Shown in pieces: positions 1-6,100 of a DNA stretch of 36,588 bases. Every line of letters begins with the position of its first letter. Positions within the stretch are counted from its first letter, which is position 1. Made by a program: the position numbers and the translations under genes. The stretch is taken from positions 1 to 36,588 of the forward strand of contig JAQSWE010000015.1 of assembly GCA_029266795.1 (NCBI GenBank), written 5' to 3'. A model generated the notes under the pieces. That model did no database searches. It was not told where the DNA came from and saw only the letters and a list, made by a program, of their open reading frames with translations. Source of the DNA: Alphaproteobacteria bacterium. GTDB lineage: Bacteria; Pseudomonadota; Alphaproteobacteria; Micavibrionales; UBA2020.

Positions 1-239
1 ACGCAGATAAGCCCGGGGCACATCTTGCGCGCCTCGTGCACGGGGGTGCCTGTTTTGACCCCATAGGCCTTTGCCTCGTAACTGGCGGCAATCGCGCTCG
101 TGTATTCGGTTTCGACGGGAATGACAGCGACCGGCTTACCGCGCAAGGCAGGGTTCAGCTGCTGCTCCACGCTGGCGAAGTAGCTGTTAAAATCGACATA
201 GAGCCAGCGGAGCTGTGTGGGCGGTGCAAATTCGGCCAT
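1..239 (-). CDS. Y-family DNA polymerase, N-terminal fragment
   Basis: This is the first 79 codons of a translesion DNA polymerase; the rest lies beyond the left edge. The visible protein carries the Y-family palm start WLYVDFNSYFASVEQQ, whose Asp is a metal ligand, and then the conserved segment YEAKAYGVKTGTPVHEARK of the DinB/UmuC superfamily. The ATG at 239-237 is preceded by AGGAAC. A GTTC-N7-GTTC LexA box abuts the start codon, so SOS control is expected. The exact subfamily (DinB, ImuB-like or UmuC-like) cannot be decided from the N-terminus, so no symbol is given. Confidence 0.85.
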   Translation of the reverse strand, partial: MAEFAPPTQLRWLYVDFNSYFASVEQQLNPALRGKPVAVIPVETEYTSAIAASYEAKAYGVKTGTPVHEARKMCPGLIC

Positions 240-254
240 GTTCCTATTTTGTTC
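240..254 (-). promoter_or_regulatory. LexA (SOS) box
   Basis: GTTC CTATTTT GTTC on the + strand is an exact match to GTTC-N7-GTTC, the direct-repeat LexA operator known from alphaproteobacteria. It ends one base before the ATG of the polymerase gene and overlaps its predicted -10 element and ribosome-binding region, so bound LexA would block transcription directly. Confidence 0.8.
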
Positions 255-275
255 CGAATCTGGCACAGGAGTCAA
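246..275 (-). promoter_or_regulatory. Promoter of the Y-family polymerase gene
   Basis: Read on the minus strand, TTGACT (275-270) is followed after 18 bases by CAAAAT (251-246). The -10 lies inside the LexA box. The predicted start of transcription falls about at the ATG (239), so the mRNA would be leaderless or nearly so. This is a match by eye to the sigma-70 consensus. Confidence 0.5.
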
Positions 276-282
276 GAAAAGC

Positions 283-324
283 AAAACCGCCGCCCGCAAA
301 TCTGCAGGGCGGCGGTTTTGTTAA
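283..324 (-). terminator. Rho-independent terminator
   Basis: A 13-bp stem, 283-295 (AAAACCGCCGCCC) pairing with 307-319, encloses an 11-base loop. Read on the minus strand it ends in GGTTTTGCTTTTC, so it terminates the small membrane protein gene that ends at 335. It also separates that gene from the SOS promoter. Confidence 0.8.
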
Positions 325-334
325 CGCGGAAAGC

Positions 335-595
335 TTACTCGACGCCGGGAGCGGGAGTCGGCTGCGGGGGCATGTTTTCGTCGAAAACAGGCGCGTCCGT
401 CGTGGTGGTCACAGTCGCTTCACCGGCAGCGGGCGAAATATCGTTCAGCGTGCTGTCATTGGTGCGGTTGATGTAACCAACTCCAAGGATGAGTGCGATG
501 GCGACAACGCCGGCGATCGCCCAGTTGCGGCCGGAATTACGTTCGACCGGGGTTGTGTAACGCGGGGTCGTGTTGAGATCGTTTCTGTCTTCCAT
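335..595 (-). CDS. Small single-pass membrane protein, unknown function
   Basis: An 86-residue protein. A polar N-terminus of about 23 residues contains NTTPRYTTPVERNSGRN. One hydrophobic segment follows (about 25-42, WAIAGVVAIALILGVGYI), and then an acidic, Thr/Pro-rich tail that probably lies in the periplasm. The ATG at 595 has an AGGTG ribosome-binding site 6 bases upstream. It resembles the short membrane proteins common in alphaproteobacteria, but I recognise no named family. A terminator follows it, and a 20-bp palindrome at 635-654 lies upstream in its promoter region. It stands alone, because the gene upstream has its own terminator. Confidence 0.7.
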   Translation of the reverse strand: MEDRNDLNTTPRYTTPVERNSGRNWAIAGVVAIALILGVGYINRTNDSTLNDISPAAGEATVTTTTDAPVFDENMPPQPTPAPGVE

Positions 596-634
596 GATTT
601 CACCTGTATTTTTTGTTGTTACTCTTCTTGCAGC

Positions 635-654
635 TTAAGGGCCAACGGCCTTAA
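635..654. promoter_or_regulatory. 20-bp palindrome upstream of the small membrane protein gene
   Basis: TTAAGG (635-640) and CCTTAA (649-654) form perfect 6-bp arms around GCCAACGG. It lies 40-59 bases upstream of the start codon at 595 and has no T-run, so it looks more like an operator than a terminator. The regulator is unknown. Confidence 0.35.
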
Positions 655-680
655 TCCCAAATAGTTTCTTCAAAAAAAGA

Positions 681-713
681 CCCCGGAAGCCGCGAGGCGT
701 TCCGAGGTTTTTT
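681..713 (-). terminator. Rho-independent terminator (bidirectional)
   Basis: An 8-bp stem, 681-688 (CCCCGGAA) with 700-707 (TTCCGAGG, one G-T pair), is flanked by A7 on the left and T6 on the right. It serves the EF-hand gene ending at 736 on the minus strand. Confidence 0.75.
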
Positions 714-735
714 CGTTGAAAAATCAACGCGAAAA

Positions 736-1005
736 TTACTTCGCGAGTTCTTCTGCGGTCACTTTGCCGTCTTTGTCAGCGTCAGCAGCTTCGAAGGTTT
801 TGCCTTCAAGTTTCGCTGCGTCGAATTCTTCTTTCGACAGGGAGCCGTCGGTGTTTGCATCGAGTTTCGCGAAATCGACAGCTGCGGGGGTGGTTGCAGC
901 TTCGGTCGCAGCTTGGGTTGCGGGAGCAGCTTCTTTGGTAGCGTCAGCAGCGAAAGCGGGAGCTGCGAATGCGAGGACTGCGGCAACGAGGAATGCGTAT
1001 TTCAT
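736..1005 (-). CDS. Exported EF-hand calcium-binding protein
   Basis: An 89-residue protein with a clear signal peptide (MKYAFLVAAVLAFAAPAFAA, cleavage near residue 19-20), then an Ala/Thr-rich linker and two EF-hand loops. Loop 1 is DANTDGSLSKEE (49-60) and loop 2 is DADKDGKVTAEE (75-86). Both have Asp/Asn at positions 1, 3 and 5, Gly at 6 and Glu at 12, so both should bind Ca2+ in the periplasm. The start at 1005 has CGGAG upstream. The promoter region carries four 11-bp-spaced repeats that look like a response-regulator site, so expression is probably signal-controlled. The function beyond Ca2+ binding is unknown. Confidence 0.85.
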   Translation of the reverse strand: MKYAFLVAAVLAFAAPAFAADATKEAAPATQAATEAATTPAAVDFAKLDANTDGSLSKEEFDAAKLEGKTFEAADADKDGKVTAEELAK

Positions 1006-1067
1006 GTTTCTATTACTCCGTAAGGGTTTTTTTGGTGATGAACCTAATGGACTTAGGTCTCACTACC

Positions 1068-1095
1068 ATAATATGCTGGCTGTGCTAGAATGCAA
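1068..1095 (-). promoter_or_regulatory. Candidate promoter of the EF-hand gene
   Basis: On the minus strand TTGCAT (1095-1090) is followed after 16 bases by TATTAT (1073-1068). The -10 is 5/6 to consensus and the -35 is weak, as expected for a promoter that needs an activator. The repeat array at 1092-1130 overlaps the -35 and extends upstream. Confidence 0.45.
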
Positions 1096-1130
1096 GGAAT
1101 TTGTAAGGAAACTGTAAGGATTACGTAAGT
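1092..1130. repeat. Four direct repeats with 11-bp period (probable response-regulator site)
   Basis: GCAAGGA, GTAAGGA, GTAAGGA and GTAAGT begin at 1092, 1103, 1114 and 1125, which is exactly 11 bases apart each time. One helical turn between repeats is the usual layout of OmpR/PhoB-family operators. The array overlaps the -35 of the EF-hand gene and ends 4 bases before the ATG of the GNAT-like gene at 1134, so it could affect both. Confidence 0.6.
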
Positions 1131-1133
1131 CAA

Positions 1134-1391
1134 ATGTCAGAAAACTTTTCAAATAACGAAAAAACGAAGCGTTTTGAATTAGATACCGGAGAGGCCGTTG
1201 CCTTCGCCAATTATCGGCTGGAAGGCTCTACCCTGTTCATTGACTATGTTGAAGCCCCACCTGCCCTGCGTGGAACGGGGGCCGCAGGCCGACTCATGCA
1301 GCACATTGCCGACCTTGCCCAGTCCAAGGGGTACAAGATGGTCCCGATCTGCGGCTATGCCGCCGCCTGGATCAGCCGGAACGTGAAATGA
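1134..1391 (+). CDS. Small GNAT-like N-acetyltransferase
   Basis: An 85-residue protein of the short GCN5-related acetyltransferase type (YjdJ/Gtn1-like). Residues 14-40 form the paired strands (FELDTGEAVAFANYRLEG). APPALRGTGAAGRLM (about 41-55) is the acetyl-CoA pyrophosphate loop, and the C-terminus has the family's VPICGYAAAWISRN ending. It would move an acetyl group from acetyl-CoA to an unknown acceptor in the cytoplasm. The ribosome-binding site is weak (AAGGA is 14 bases away), and the 11-bp repeat array covers the leader. Its stop overlaps the start of dusB by ATGA, so the two are translationally coupled. Confidence 0.75.
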   Translation: MSENFSNNEKTKRFELDTGEAVAFANYRLEGSTLFIDYVEAPPALRGTGAAGRLMQHIADLAQSKGYKMVPICGYAAAWISRNVK

Positions 1392-2410
1392 GCTTTGATA
1401 TCGGCAGCATACGGATCGACGATCCGGTGTTCCTCGCCCCCATGACGGGGGTGACGGACCTGCCGTTCCGCAGGCTGGTCAAGAAATACGGGGCGGGCCT
1501 CGTCTTCTCCGAAATGATCGCCAGCCGCTGCATGATCGAGGAATATCGCGGATCGTCCAAGGCCTCGCCCGATTACGGCGATGAAAAGCCGATCGCCGTC
1601 CAGCTCGCGGGCTGCGAGCCGGATATCATGGCGGAGGCTGCCCGCATCAATGCGGGCCGCGGCGCAGCCATCATCGATATCAATTTCGGCTGCCCCGTGA
1701 AGAAGGTCGTCAACAAACTCGCAGGTTCGGCGCTGATGCGCGAAGAGCCGCTGGCGGCAGAAATCATGGCGGCGACAGTGAAATCGGTCGATGTGCCGGT
1801 GACCGTCAAAATGCGCCTCGGCTGGGACGAGCACAGCATCAACGCGCCGAAGCTGGCGAAAATCGCCGAAGATGTCGGCATCAAAATGATCACCGTCCAT
1901 GGCCGCACGCGCAACCAGATGTATAAAGGCACGGCGGATTGGGAAGCGATACAGGCCGTGAAGGACGCGGTGAAAATTCCCGTCGTCGTGAATGGCGATA
2001 TCTGTTCGCCGCAGGATGCGGAACGCGCGAAGCGCATGTCGGGCGCGGATGGTGTGATGATCGGTCGCGGTGCCTACGGCAGGCCGTGGGTCGTGCGCGA
2101 CACGATCAGCTTTTTCCGTCATGGCATGATCGCCCCCTCGCCCGCCCCTGCCGAACTCGCGCAGGCGATTGAGGAACATTACGACGCCATGCTGACGCAT
2201 TACGGCAGCTATAACGGCGTGCAGATCGCACGCAAGCACCTGACGTGGTATTGCAAGGACCTGCCGGGTGCGTTCGAGTTGCGCGCCGAAGTCAACCGGA
2301 TGGAGAATCCCGATGATGTCAAAAACAGGCTGGCGATATATTTCCGCGCGCTTGAAGATATGGCTTTTATTCCTGCTACTGCCGGTATCAGCGCAAGCAG
2401 CGCCGTTTGA
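1388..2410 (+). CDS. dusB: tRNA-dihydrouridine synthase DusB
   Basis: A 340-residue FMN enzyme that reduces uridine to dihydrouridine in the tRNA D-loop with NADPH. It has a TIM barrel with the family signatures: APMTGVTDLPFRRL (17-30), the active-site segment DINFGCPVKKVVNKLAGSAL with catalytic Cys102, the tRNA/FMN segment TVHGRTRNQMYKG, and the phosphate-binding VNGDI and MIGRGAYGRPW. The helical tRNA-recognition domain follows. Length is normal for DusB (about 320-340). The start overlaps the stop of the GNAT-like gene (ATGA). Its 3' end also encodes the start of the next gene in another frame. The ntrBC neighbourhood typical of alphaproteobacterial dusB is absent here. Confidence 0.93.
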   Translation: MSFDIGSIRIDDPVFLAPMTGVTDLPFRRLVKKYGAGLVFSEMIASRCMIEEYRGSSKASPDYGDEKPIAVQLAGCEPDIMAEAARINAGRGAAIIDINFGCPVKKVVNKLAGSALMREEPLAAEIMAATVKSVDVPVTVKMRLGWDEHSINAPKLAKIAEDVGIKMITVHGRTRNQMYKGTADWEAIQAVKDAVKIPVVVNGDICSPQDAERAKRMSGADGVMIGRGAYGRPWVVRDTISFFRHGMIAPSPAPAELAQAIEEHYDAMLTHYGSYNGVQIARKHLTWYCKDLPGAFELRAEVNRMENPDDVKNRLAIYFRALEDMAFIPATAGISASSAV

Positions 2411-2948
2411 CGAAAGTGCGCTCATCGCCGCAGGAGTAGCGCAGACGGCCTTCACTAAATCCTATGACGGCGCATATATCAGCATCCCCTACCCTAACGG
2501 CGACGTGCCGAAAGAAACGGGTGTGTGCACCGATGTCGTCATCCGCGCCTATCGCAAGCTTGGCGTTGATTTGCAGAAGCTCGTGCATGAGGACATGAAG
2601 AAAAATTTCAACGTCTATCCGAAACAATGGGGCCTGAAAAAGACCGATACCAATATCGATCATCGACGTGTACCGAATTTGCAGACTTTCTTCACGCGGA
2701 AGGGCAAAAGCCTGCCGGTGACGGAAAACGGCGCGGATTATAAACCGGGAGATATTGTGACTTGGGATCTCAGCTACCCCAAACGCCCCCTGCCCCATAT
2801 CGGCATCGTCACGGACAAAAAATCATCCGACGGAGAACGCTACTTGATCGTCCACAATATCGGACGCGGCGCGCAAGTGGAGGATATGCTGTTCGAATAC
2901 CACATCACCGGCCATTACAGGTATGAACCCGAAATTCAGGTACCGTAA
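2313..2948 (+). CDS. Exported DUF1287 family protein
   Basis: A 211-residue secreted protein. The signal peptide ends in LKIWLLFLLLPVSAQA, and the mature part matches DUF1287 (E. coli YijF type): ISIPYPNGDVPKETGVCTDV, then VPNLQTFF, YKPGDIVTWDL, PHIGIVTD and VHNIGRG. The conserved Cys and His suggest an NlpC/P60-like fold, but activity is unproven. I chose ATG 2313 because GGAG lies 8 bases upstream. TTG 2352 would give a shorter signal peptide. Either way the start lies inside dusB in another frame (98 bases of overlap for 2313). The 3' end overlaps the convergent pyruvate kinase gene by 13 bases. Confidence 0.82.
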   Translation: MMSKTGWRYISARLKIWLLFLLLPVSAQAAPFDESALIAAGVAQTAFTKSYDGAYISIPYPNGDVPKETGVCTDVVIRAYRKLGVDLQKLVHEDMKKNFNVYPKQWGLKKTDTNIDHRRVPNLQTFFTRKGKSLPVTENGADYKPGDIVTWDLSYPKRPLPHIGIVTDKKSSDGERYLIVHNIGRGAQVEDMLFEYHITGHYRYEPEIQVP

Positions 2949-4105
2949 CGGCGCGGCGGCGGACTGAATGCGGCAGGCGTGGGATTGTCCGACAATGTCG
3001 GGCGCGCTTCAAACGGCGGTGCCAGCGGCGGGTTTTTCATCGTCGCGCGGCTGTGATGCAATCCGCGCTCCGCTTCCGATACCGTTTCATCCATCGTCTC
3101 GACAGCCTTCACGGGATATTTGCCGATCGAGGTTTCGCCCGACAGCATCACGCCGGAGGCGCCCTGCAATACAGCGAGGTTAACGTCACTCACTTCCGCA
3201 CGTGTCGGACGCGGGTTTTCGCGCATTGAATCGAACATCTGTGTCGCAACGACAACAGGCTTGCCCTGTTTAATCGCTTCCTCGATCAGCGCGGCCTGCA
3301 CACCCGGCACCTGCACTAGTGGAATTTCAACGCCAAGATCGCCGCGCGCGACCATGATCGCATCGACGGCTGCAATAATTTCTTTCATGTTCGTAACCGC
3401 TGCGGGCTTTTCCATCTTGGCGATCAGCTTTGCGCGGCCGTTGATCAGCGCCTTGGCCTCCTTGATGTCGCTCGCATCCTGCACAAAGCTTTGCGCGATC
3501 CAGTCCACGCCGTGCGAGAGTGCGAATTCAAGGTCAGACTTGTCTTTTGGGGTGAGTGCGTCAACATGGCGTGCGAGATCGGGCACGTTCACGCCCTTCT
3601 TCCCGGAGAGTTCCGCACCATAGACAACCTCGGCAATAACGAAGCCTTCGCCCGCCTCCGCGATCTTCATGGCGACATTGCCGTCATCCATCAGGAATTT
3701 CGCACCCGGCGCCAGCGCGGCCATCACATCCGGATGCGGGAAGGACACACGGGTTTCATCGCCCGGCGTGGGATCGAGATCGAAGCGGATTTTCTGGCCC
3801 GGCACCAACGGCACTTTCATGTTGTCTTTGAAAGAACCGATACGGAGTTTCGGCCCCTGCATATCGGCGAGGATGCCGATGGGCGCGCCGATGTCTTTTT
3901 CCAGCTGGCGGATGAGCGCGATGCTTTTCGCATGTTCTTCCTGCGTGCCATGGCTAAAATTGAGCCGGAACGTATCCGCCCCGGCTTCATATATCGCTTT
4001 CAATGTCTCGTATGTGCTGGTGGCGGGCCCCAAAGTGGCGATGATCTGGGTTGCGTTGTTGCGGGCCTGCACTTTGGATTTTGCCTTCTCGAATTCTGCT
4101 TTCAT
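2936..4105 (-). CDS. pyk: Pyruvate kinase lacking the C-terminal domain
   Basis: 389 residues; converts phosphoenolpyruvate and ADP to pyruvate and ATP. The barrel and B domain are complete: ATLGPAT near the N-terminus, FRLNFSHG, DMQGPKLRIG, MDDGNVAM, the catalytic Lys and Glu in AKMEKPAAV, MVARGDLGVE, and VATQMFDSM followed by NPRPTRAEVSDV. After GKYPVKAVETMDETVSEAERG the usual ~100-120-residue C-terminal domain (FBP or AMP/sugar-phosphate binding in many homologues) is absent and replaced by about 35 Pro-rich residues. I chose ATG 4105 (AAGGTG 3 bases upstream); an upstream TTG at 4165 is open but lacks a ribosome-binding site. Allosteric control is probably altered. Confidence 0.9.
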   Translation of the reverse strand: MKAEFEKAKSKVQARNNATQIIATLGPATSTYETLKAIYEAGADTFRLNFSHGTQEEHAKSIALIRQLEKDIGAPIGILADMQGPKLRIGSFKDNMKVPLVPGQKIRFDLDPTPGDETRVSFPHPDVMAALAPGAKFLMDDGNVAMKIAEAGEGFVIAEVVYGAELSGKKGVNVPDLARHVDALTPKDKSDLEFALSHGVDWIAQSFVQDASDIKEAKALINGRAKLIAKMEKPAAVTNMKEIIAAVDAIMVARGDLGVEIPLVQVPGVQAALIEEAIKQGKPVVVATQMFDSMRENPRPTRAEVSDVNLAVLQGASGVMLSGETSIGKYPVKAVETMDETVSEAERGLHHSRATMKNPPLAPPFEARPTLSDNPTPAAFSPPPRRYGT

Positions 4106-4193
4106 CGACACCTTGTTGAATGACTTGTGTACCCCAAATCTATCGTGAATCACAGCTTGGGTCAAACGGCGGGGGACAAGAGGATGGATTCAT

Positions 4194-4727
4194 TCAGATA
4201 AAGTCGAGTGCGCAGAGATGCGCATAAAAGGCTTCGCGGATGCGCGCATCTTCATTGGGATACAGCCGCTGCAATTCGGCATAAACCCAGAGCAGCGTAC
4301 GATGCACGGATTGCACGGTTTCCGACTGCGCATCGAACCGCAATCCGCGCCGCAATCCGTCGATATAATCACGCTCCAGCGCGATAGCGTTGCGCAGCTG
4401 CTGGTGAACGGTGCGCAGTTTGTCGGGCGGCGACAGCGCATCGAATTTCGACAGGATGATGCCGTAATTGTCGGGGGCTTTATCGCGCTGGCGCAAGGCT
4501 TCCTGCGTTCCCACACGCTCGATCACTGCAAGGTCGGTGACGGCAAACATATCGGAAAGATAGCGTTTTTCCGCCTCGATCATGTCAGCCGAGGCGATGT
4601 CGAAGGTCCGCTGCTTTACATTGGTCAGCCGATACGCCTCGGCCAGATCCAGCTCCTGCCGCAACTCATCGCCAGCATAGGCGGCGGCGGACAACAGGCA
4701 GAACAGGGCGATCATCAGGGCTTTCAT
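4194..4727 (-). CDS. Exported protein of unknown function
   Basis: 177 residues, starting with the signal peptide MKALMIALFCLLSAAAYAG. The mature part is almost entirely helical and charged (ELRQELDLAEAYRLTN, then EAEKRYLSDMFAVTDLAVIE), and one Cys lies near the C-terminus. I chose ATG 4727 because AGAGGT lies 5 bases upstream; the open frame extends 9 codons further without a ribosome-binding site. It lies upstream of the pyruvate kinase gene on the same strand with an 88-base gap, and is divergent from the small gene at 4821. I recognise no family; a periplasmic helical protein is all that can be said. Confidence 0.65.
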   Translation of the reverse strand: MKALMIALFCLLSAAAYAGDELRQELDLAEAYRLTNVKQRTFDIASADMIEAEKRYLSDMFAVTDLAVIERVGTQEALRQRDKAPDNYGIILSKFDALSPPDKLRTVHQQLRNAIALERDYIDGLRRGLRFDAQSETVQSVHRTLLWVYAELQRLYPNEDARIREAFYAHLCALDFI

Positions 4728-4763
4728 GAATACCTCTGCCCTTATCCTATCCAAACAATCGGG

Positions 4764-4791
4764 TTGACGGAAGCGCAGGCACGGCTAGACT
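4764..4791 (+). promoter_or_regulatory. Sigma-70-like promoter for the 74-residue protein gene
   Basis: TTGACG (4764-4769), a 16-base spacer, and TAGACT (4786-4791). The start codon follows 30 bases downstream, with AAGGAGA as ribosome-binding site. Confidence 0.5.
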
Positions 4792-4820
4792 GCCGCCATT
4801 CAAGCACAAGGAGATTCCAG

Positions 4821-5045
4821 ATGGCCGACGTCACGATCAACCTGCATAACAAGGATGTGAAAGTCTCCGTGCCCGATGGCGGCGACCTGACAGAGAATTT
4901 CAACGAAGCCTCCGCCTTCGTGCGCAGCCTCGCTATGAACATGAAAATCCGCGACGTTGAAGCCGGCATCACCCCGCCCCGCGCGACCCATGAAGTCGTG
5001 AAGGAAAACGGTGAATGGCGCCTGAAACGCTTCCGCTTTTCCTGA
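4821..5045 (+). CDS. Conserved-looking small protein, unknown function
   Basis: 74 residues, starting MADVTINLHNKDVKVSVPDG. It has alternating strands, a helix (LTENFNEASAFVRSLAMNMK) and a basic C-terminus (GEWRLKRFRFS). There is no signal peptide or membrane segment, so it is cytoplasmic. The start is firm: AAGGAG lies 8 bases before the ATG and a good promoter lies 30 bases before it. A longer open frame running in from 4218 is only a chance extension across the gene on the other strand. No family is recognised. Confidence 0.65.
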   Translation: MADVTINLHNKDVKVSVPDGGDLTENFNEASAFVRSLAMNMKIRDVEAGITPPRATHEVVKENGEWRLKRFRFS

Positions 5046-5098
5046 TTTTTCCAATCTTTACAATGCCTCAACCGTCTGTATTTGAACAGCTGGTCAGT

Positions 5099-5127
5099 TT
5101 GACATATTATTTGGCGCGTGATACAAC
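5099..5127 (+). promoter_or_regulatory. Strong promoter of the first tandem paralogue
   Basis: TTGACA (5099-5104), a 17-base spacer, then TACAAC (5122-5127). The -35 is a perfect consensus and the -10 is 4/6. It lies 55 bases before the ATG at 5182. Confidence 0.55.
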
Positions 5128-5181
5128 AACGCCATAATAATAAAAAACGGCCATTCAAACGGATATAGAGGATCAACAAAA

Positions 5182-5985
5182 ATGACGTCACTCCACCCCG
5201 ATACTTTCAACAAGAAAGCCGCCAAGCCCGCACAGCTGGATGCACCCGCCTACCAAGCCATTCTCGAAAAACTGCTCGCCCAAGGCGAAGGCTGGGGCAA
5301 GAACAAACAGGTCGGCGCTTACCTGCTGGAAAAGCTGGAATTCGAAACGATGACCACCTCCGGCAAGGTCGAGACGCGCAACAGCGTCGATTTCGAGAAA
5401 AAAATGTACATCGTGATGGATACCGACCAGTACCCGTCGGAATACTTACGCAACCTCGTCATTCAAGACATCACGAAAAAATGGGGCGGCAAGCTCATCA
5501 AGGAACGCGACCTGAGCCAGCCTGAATTCAGCGGCCCCGGCCTCTGGCTCATCAAAAAAGGCAGCTTCGAAGGCGATTACATGCCCGTTGCCGGCCAGAA
5601 AAACACCTATGATCCGGATCCTGCAGCCTATCGCGTGACGCTCGCTGTAAAAACGCCGGTGAATATTCCGGTCCAATGGACGGGCGGCTTTGTCGTCGAA
5701 ACCGACGGCGATATTGCTATCCGCCAGAAAGACATCCCTGCCCTTGCGGCCGCGCTGCAGTCGATCCGCAAAGGCGAAACCACCGCCGAAGAAGCGCTGT
5801 TCACGACCGATGCAAAATCGGGCGAGAAAGTCGCGAAGTTCGACATCTACGGCATGGAGCCGAAATTCCGCGAAACCAACTACGCCCCCGTGCCGATCTA
5901 TCCGGAAACGGAAGCAGCGATGAATGCTTTCAAGAAAGCCCCTGCTGCCAAGCCCGCCGCCAAATCCGGCCCGGCAAACGCATAA
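5182..5985 (+). CDS. Unknown cytoplasmic protein, tandem paralogue 1
   Basis: 267 residues with no signal peptide. It shares its whole core with the next gene: LEKLLAQGEGWGK near residue 30, KMYIVMDTDQYPSEYLRNLVIQDI, GPGLWLIKKGSFEGDY, DPDPAAYRV, QKDIPALAAALQSIRKG, and AKFDIYGMEPKFRETNY. An Ala/Lys-rich tail follows (FKKAPAAKPAAKSGPANA). The repeated use of Trp/Tyr/Phe in fixed positions suggests a folded alpha/beta domain. AGAGGATC upstream of the ATG serves as ribosome-binding site, the promoter is near consensus, and a strong terminator follows, so it is a single-gene unit and probably well expressed. I do not recognise the family. Confidence 0.7.
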   Translation: MTSLHPDTFNKKAAKPAQLDAPAYQAILEKLLAQGEGWGKNKQVGAYLLEKLEFETMTTSGKVETRNSVDFEKKMYIVMDTDQYPSEYLRNLVIQDITKKWGGKLIKERDLSQPEFSGPGLWLIKKGSFEGDYMPVAGQKNTYDPDPAAYRVTLAVKTPVNIPVQWTGGFVVETDGDIAIRQKDIPALAAALQSIRKGETTAEEALFTTDAKSGEKVAKFDIYGMEPKFRETNYAPVPIYPETEAAMNAFKKAPAAKPAAKSGPANA

Positions 5986-6002
5986 CAGACTAACAAGCCT
6001 TT

Positions 6003-6042
6003 GAAAATGCGGGGGATTATCGTTTCCCGCATTTTCTATTCT
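6003..6042 (+). terminator. Rho-independent terminator of paralogue 1
   Basis: An 11-bp perfect stem, 6003-6013 (GAAAATGCGGG) with 6026-6036 (CCCGCATTTTC), is followed by TATTCTT. Confidence 0.75.
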
Positions 6043-6045
6043 TAA

Positions 6046-6074
6046 TTGACATAATTATGTTAATCCGTTAGAAT
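6046..6074 (+). promoter_or_regulatory. Strong promoter of the second tandem paralogue
   Basis: TTGACA (6046-6051), a 17-base spacer, and TAGAAT (6069-6074). This is 11 of 12 consensus positions at ideal spacing, the best promoter in the window. It lies between the terminator of paralogue 1 and the start of paralogue 2. Confidence 0.75.
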
Positions 6075-6100
6075 GTTTCAATTAATTTTATGTGGGGACA

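Noticed and set aside
1355..2455. A 366-codon open frame on the - strand opposite dusB.
   Set aside because: Antisense to dusB, with low-complexity Arg/His/Asp composition and no family resemblance.
4218..4820. N-terminal extension of the small gene at 4821 to a 275-codon open frame.
   Set aside because: The extension is antisense to the exported protein gene at 4194-4727. A promoter and ribosome-binding site sit directly before ATG 4821.
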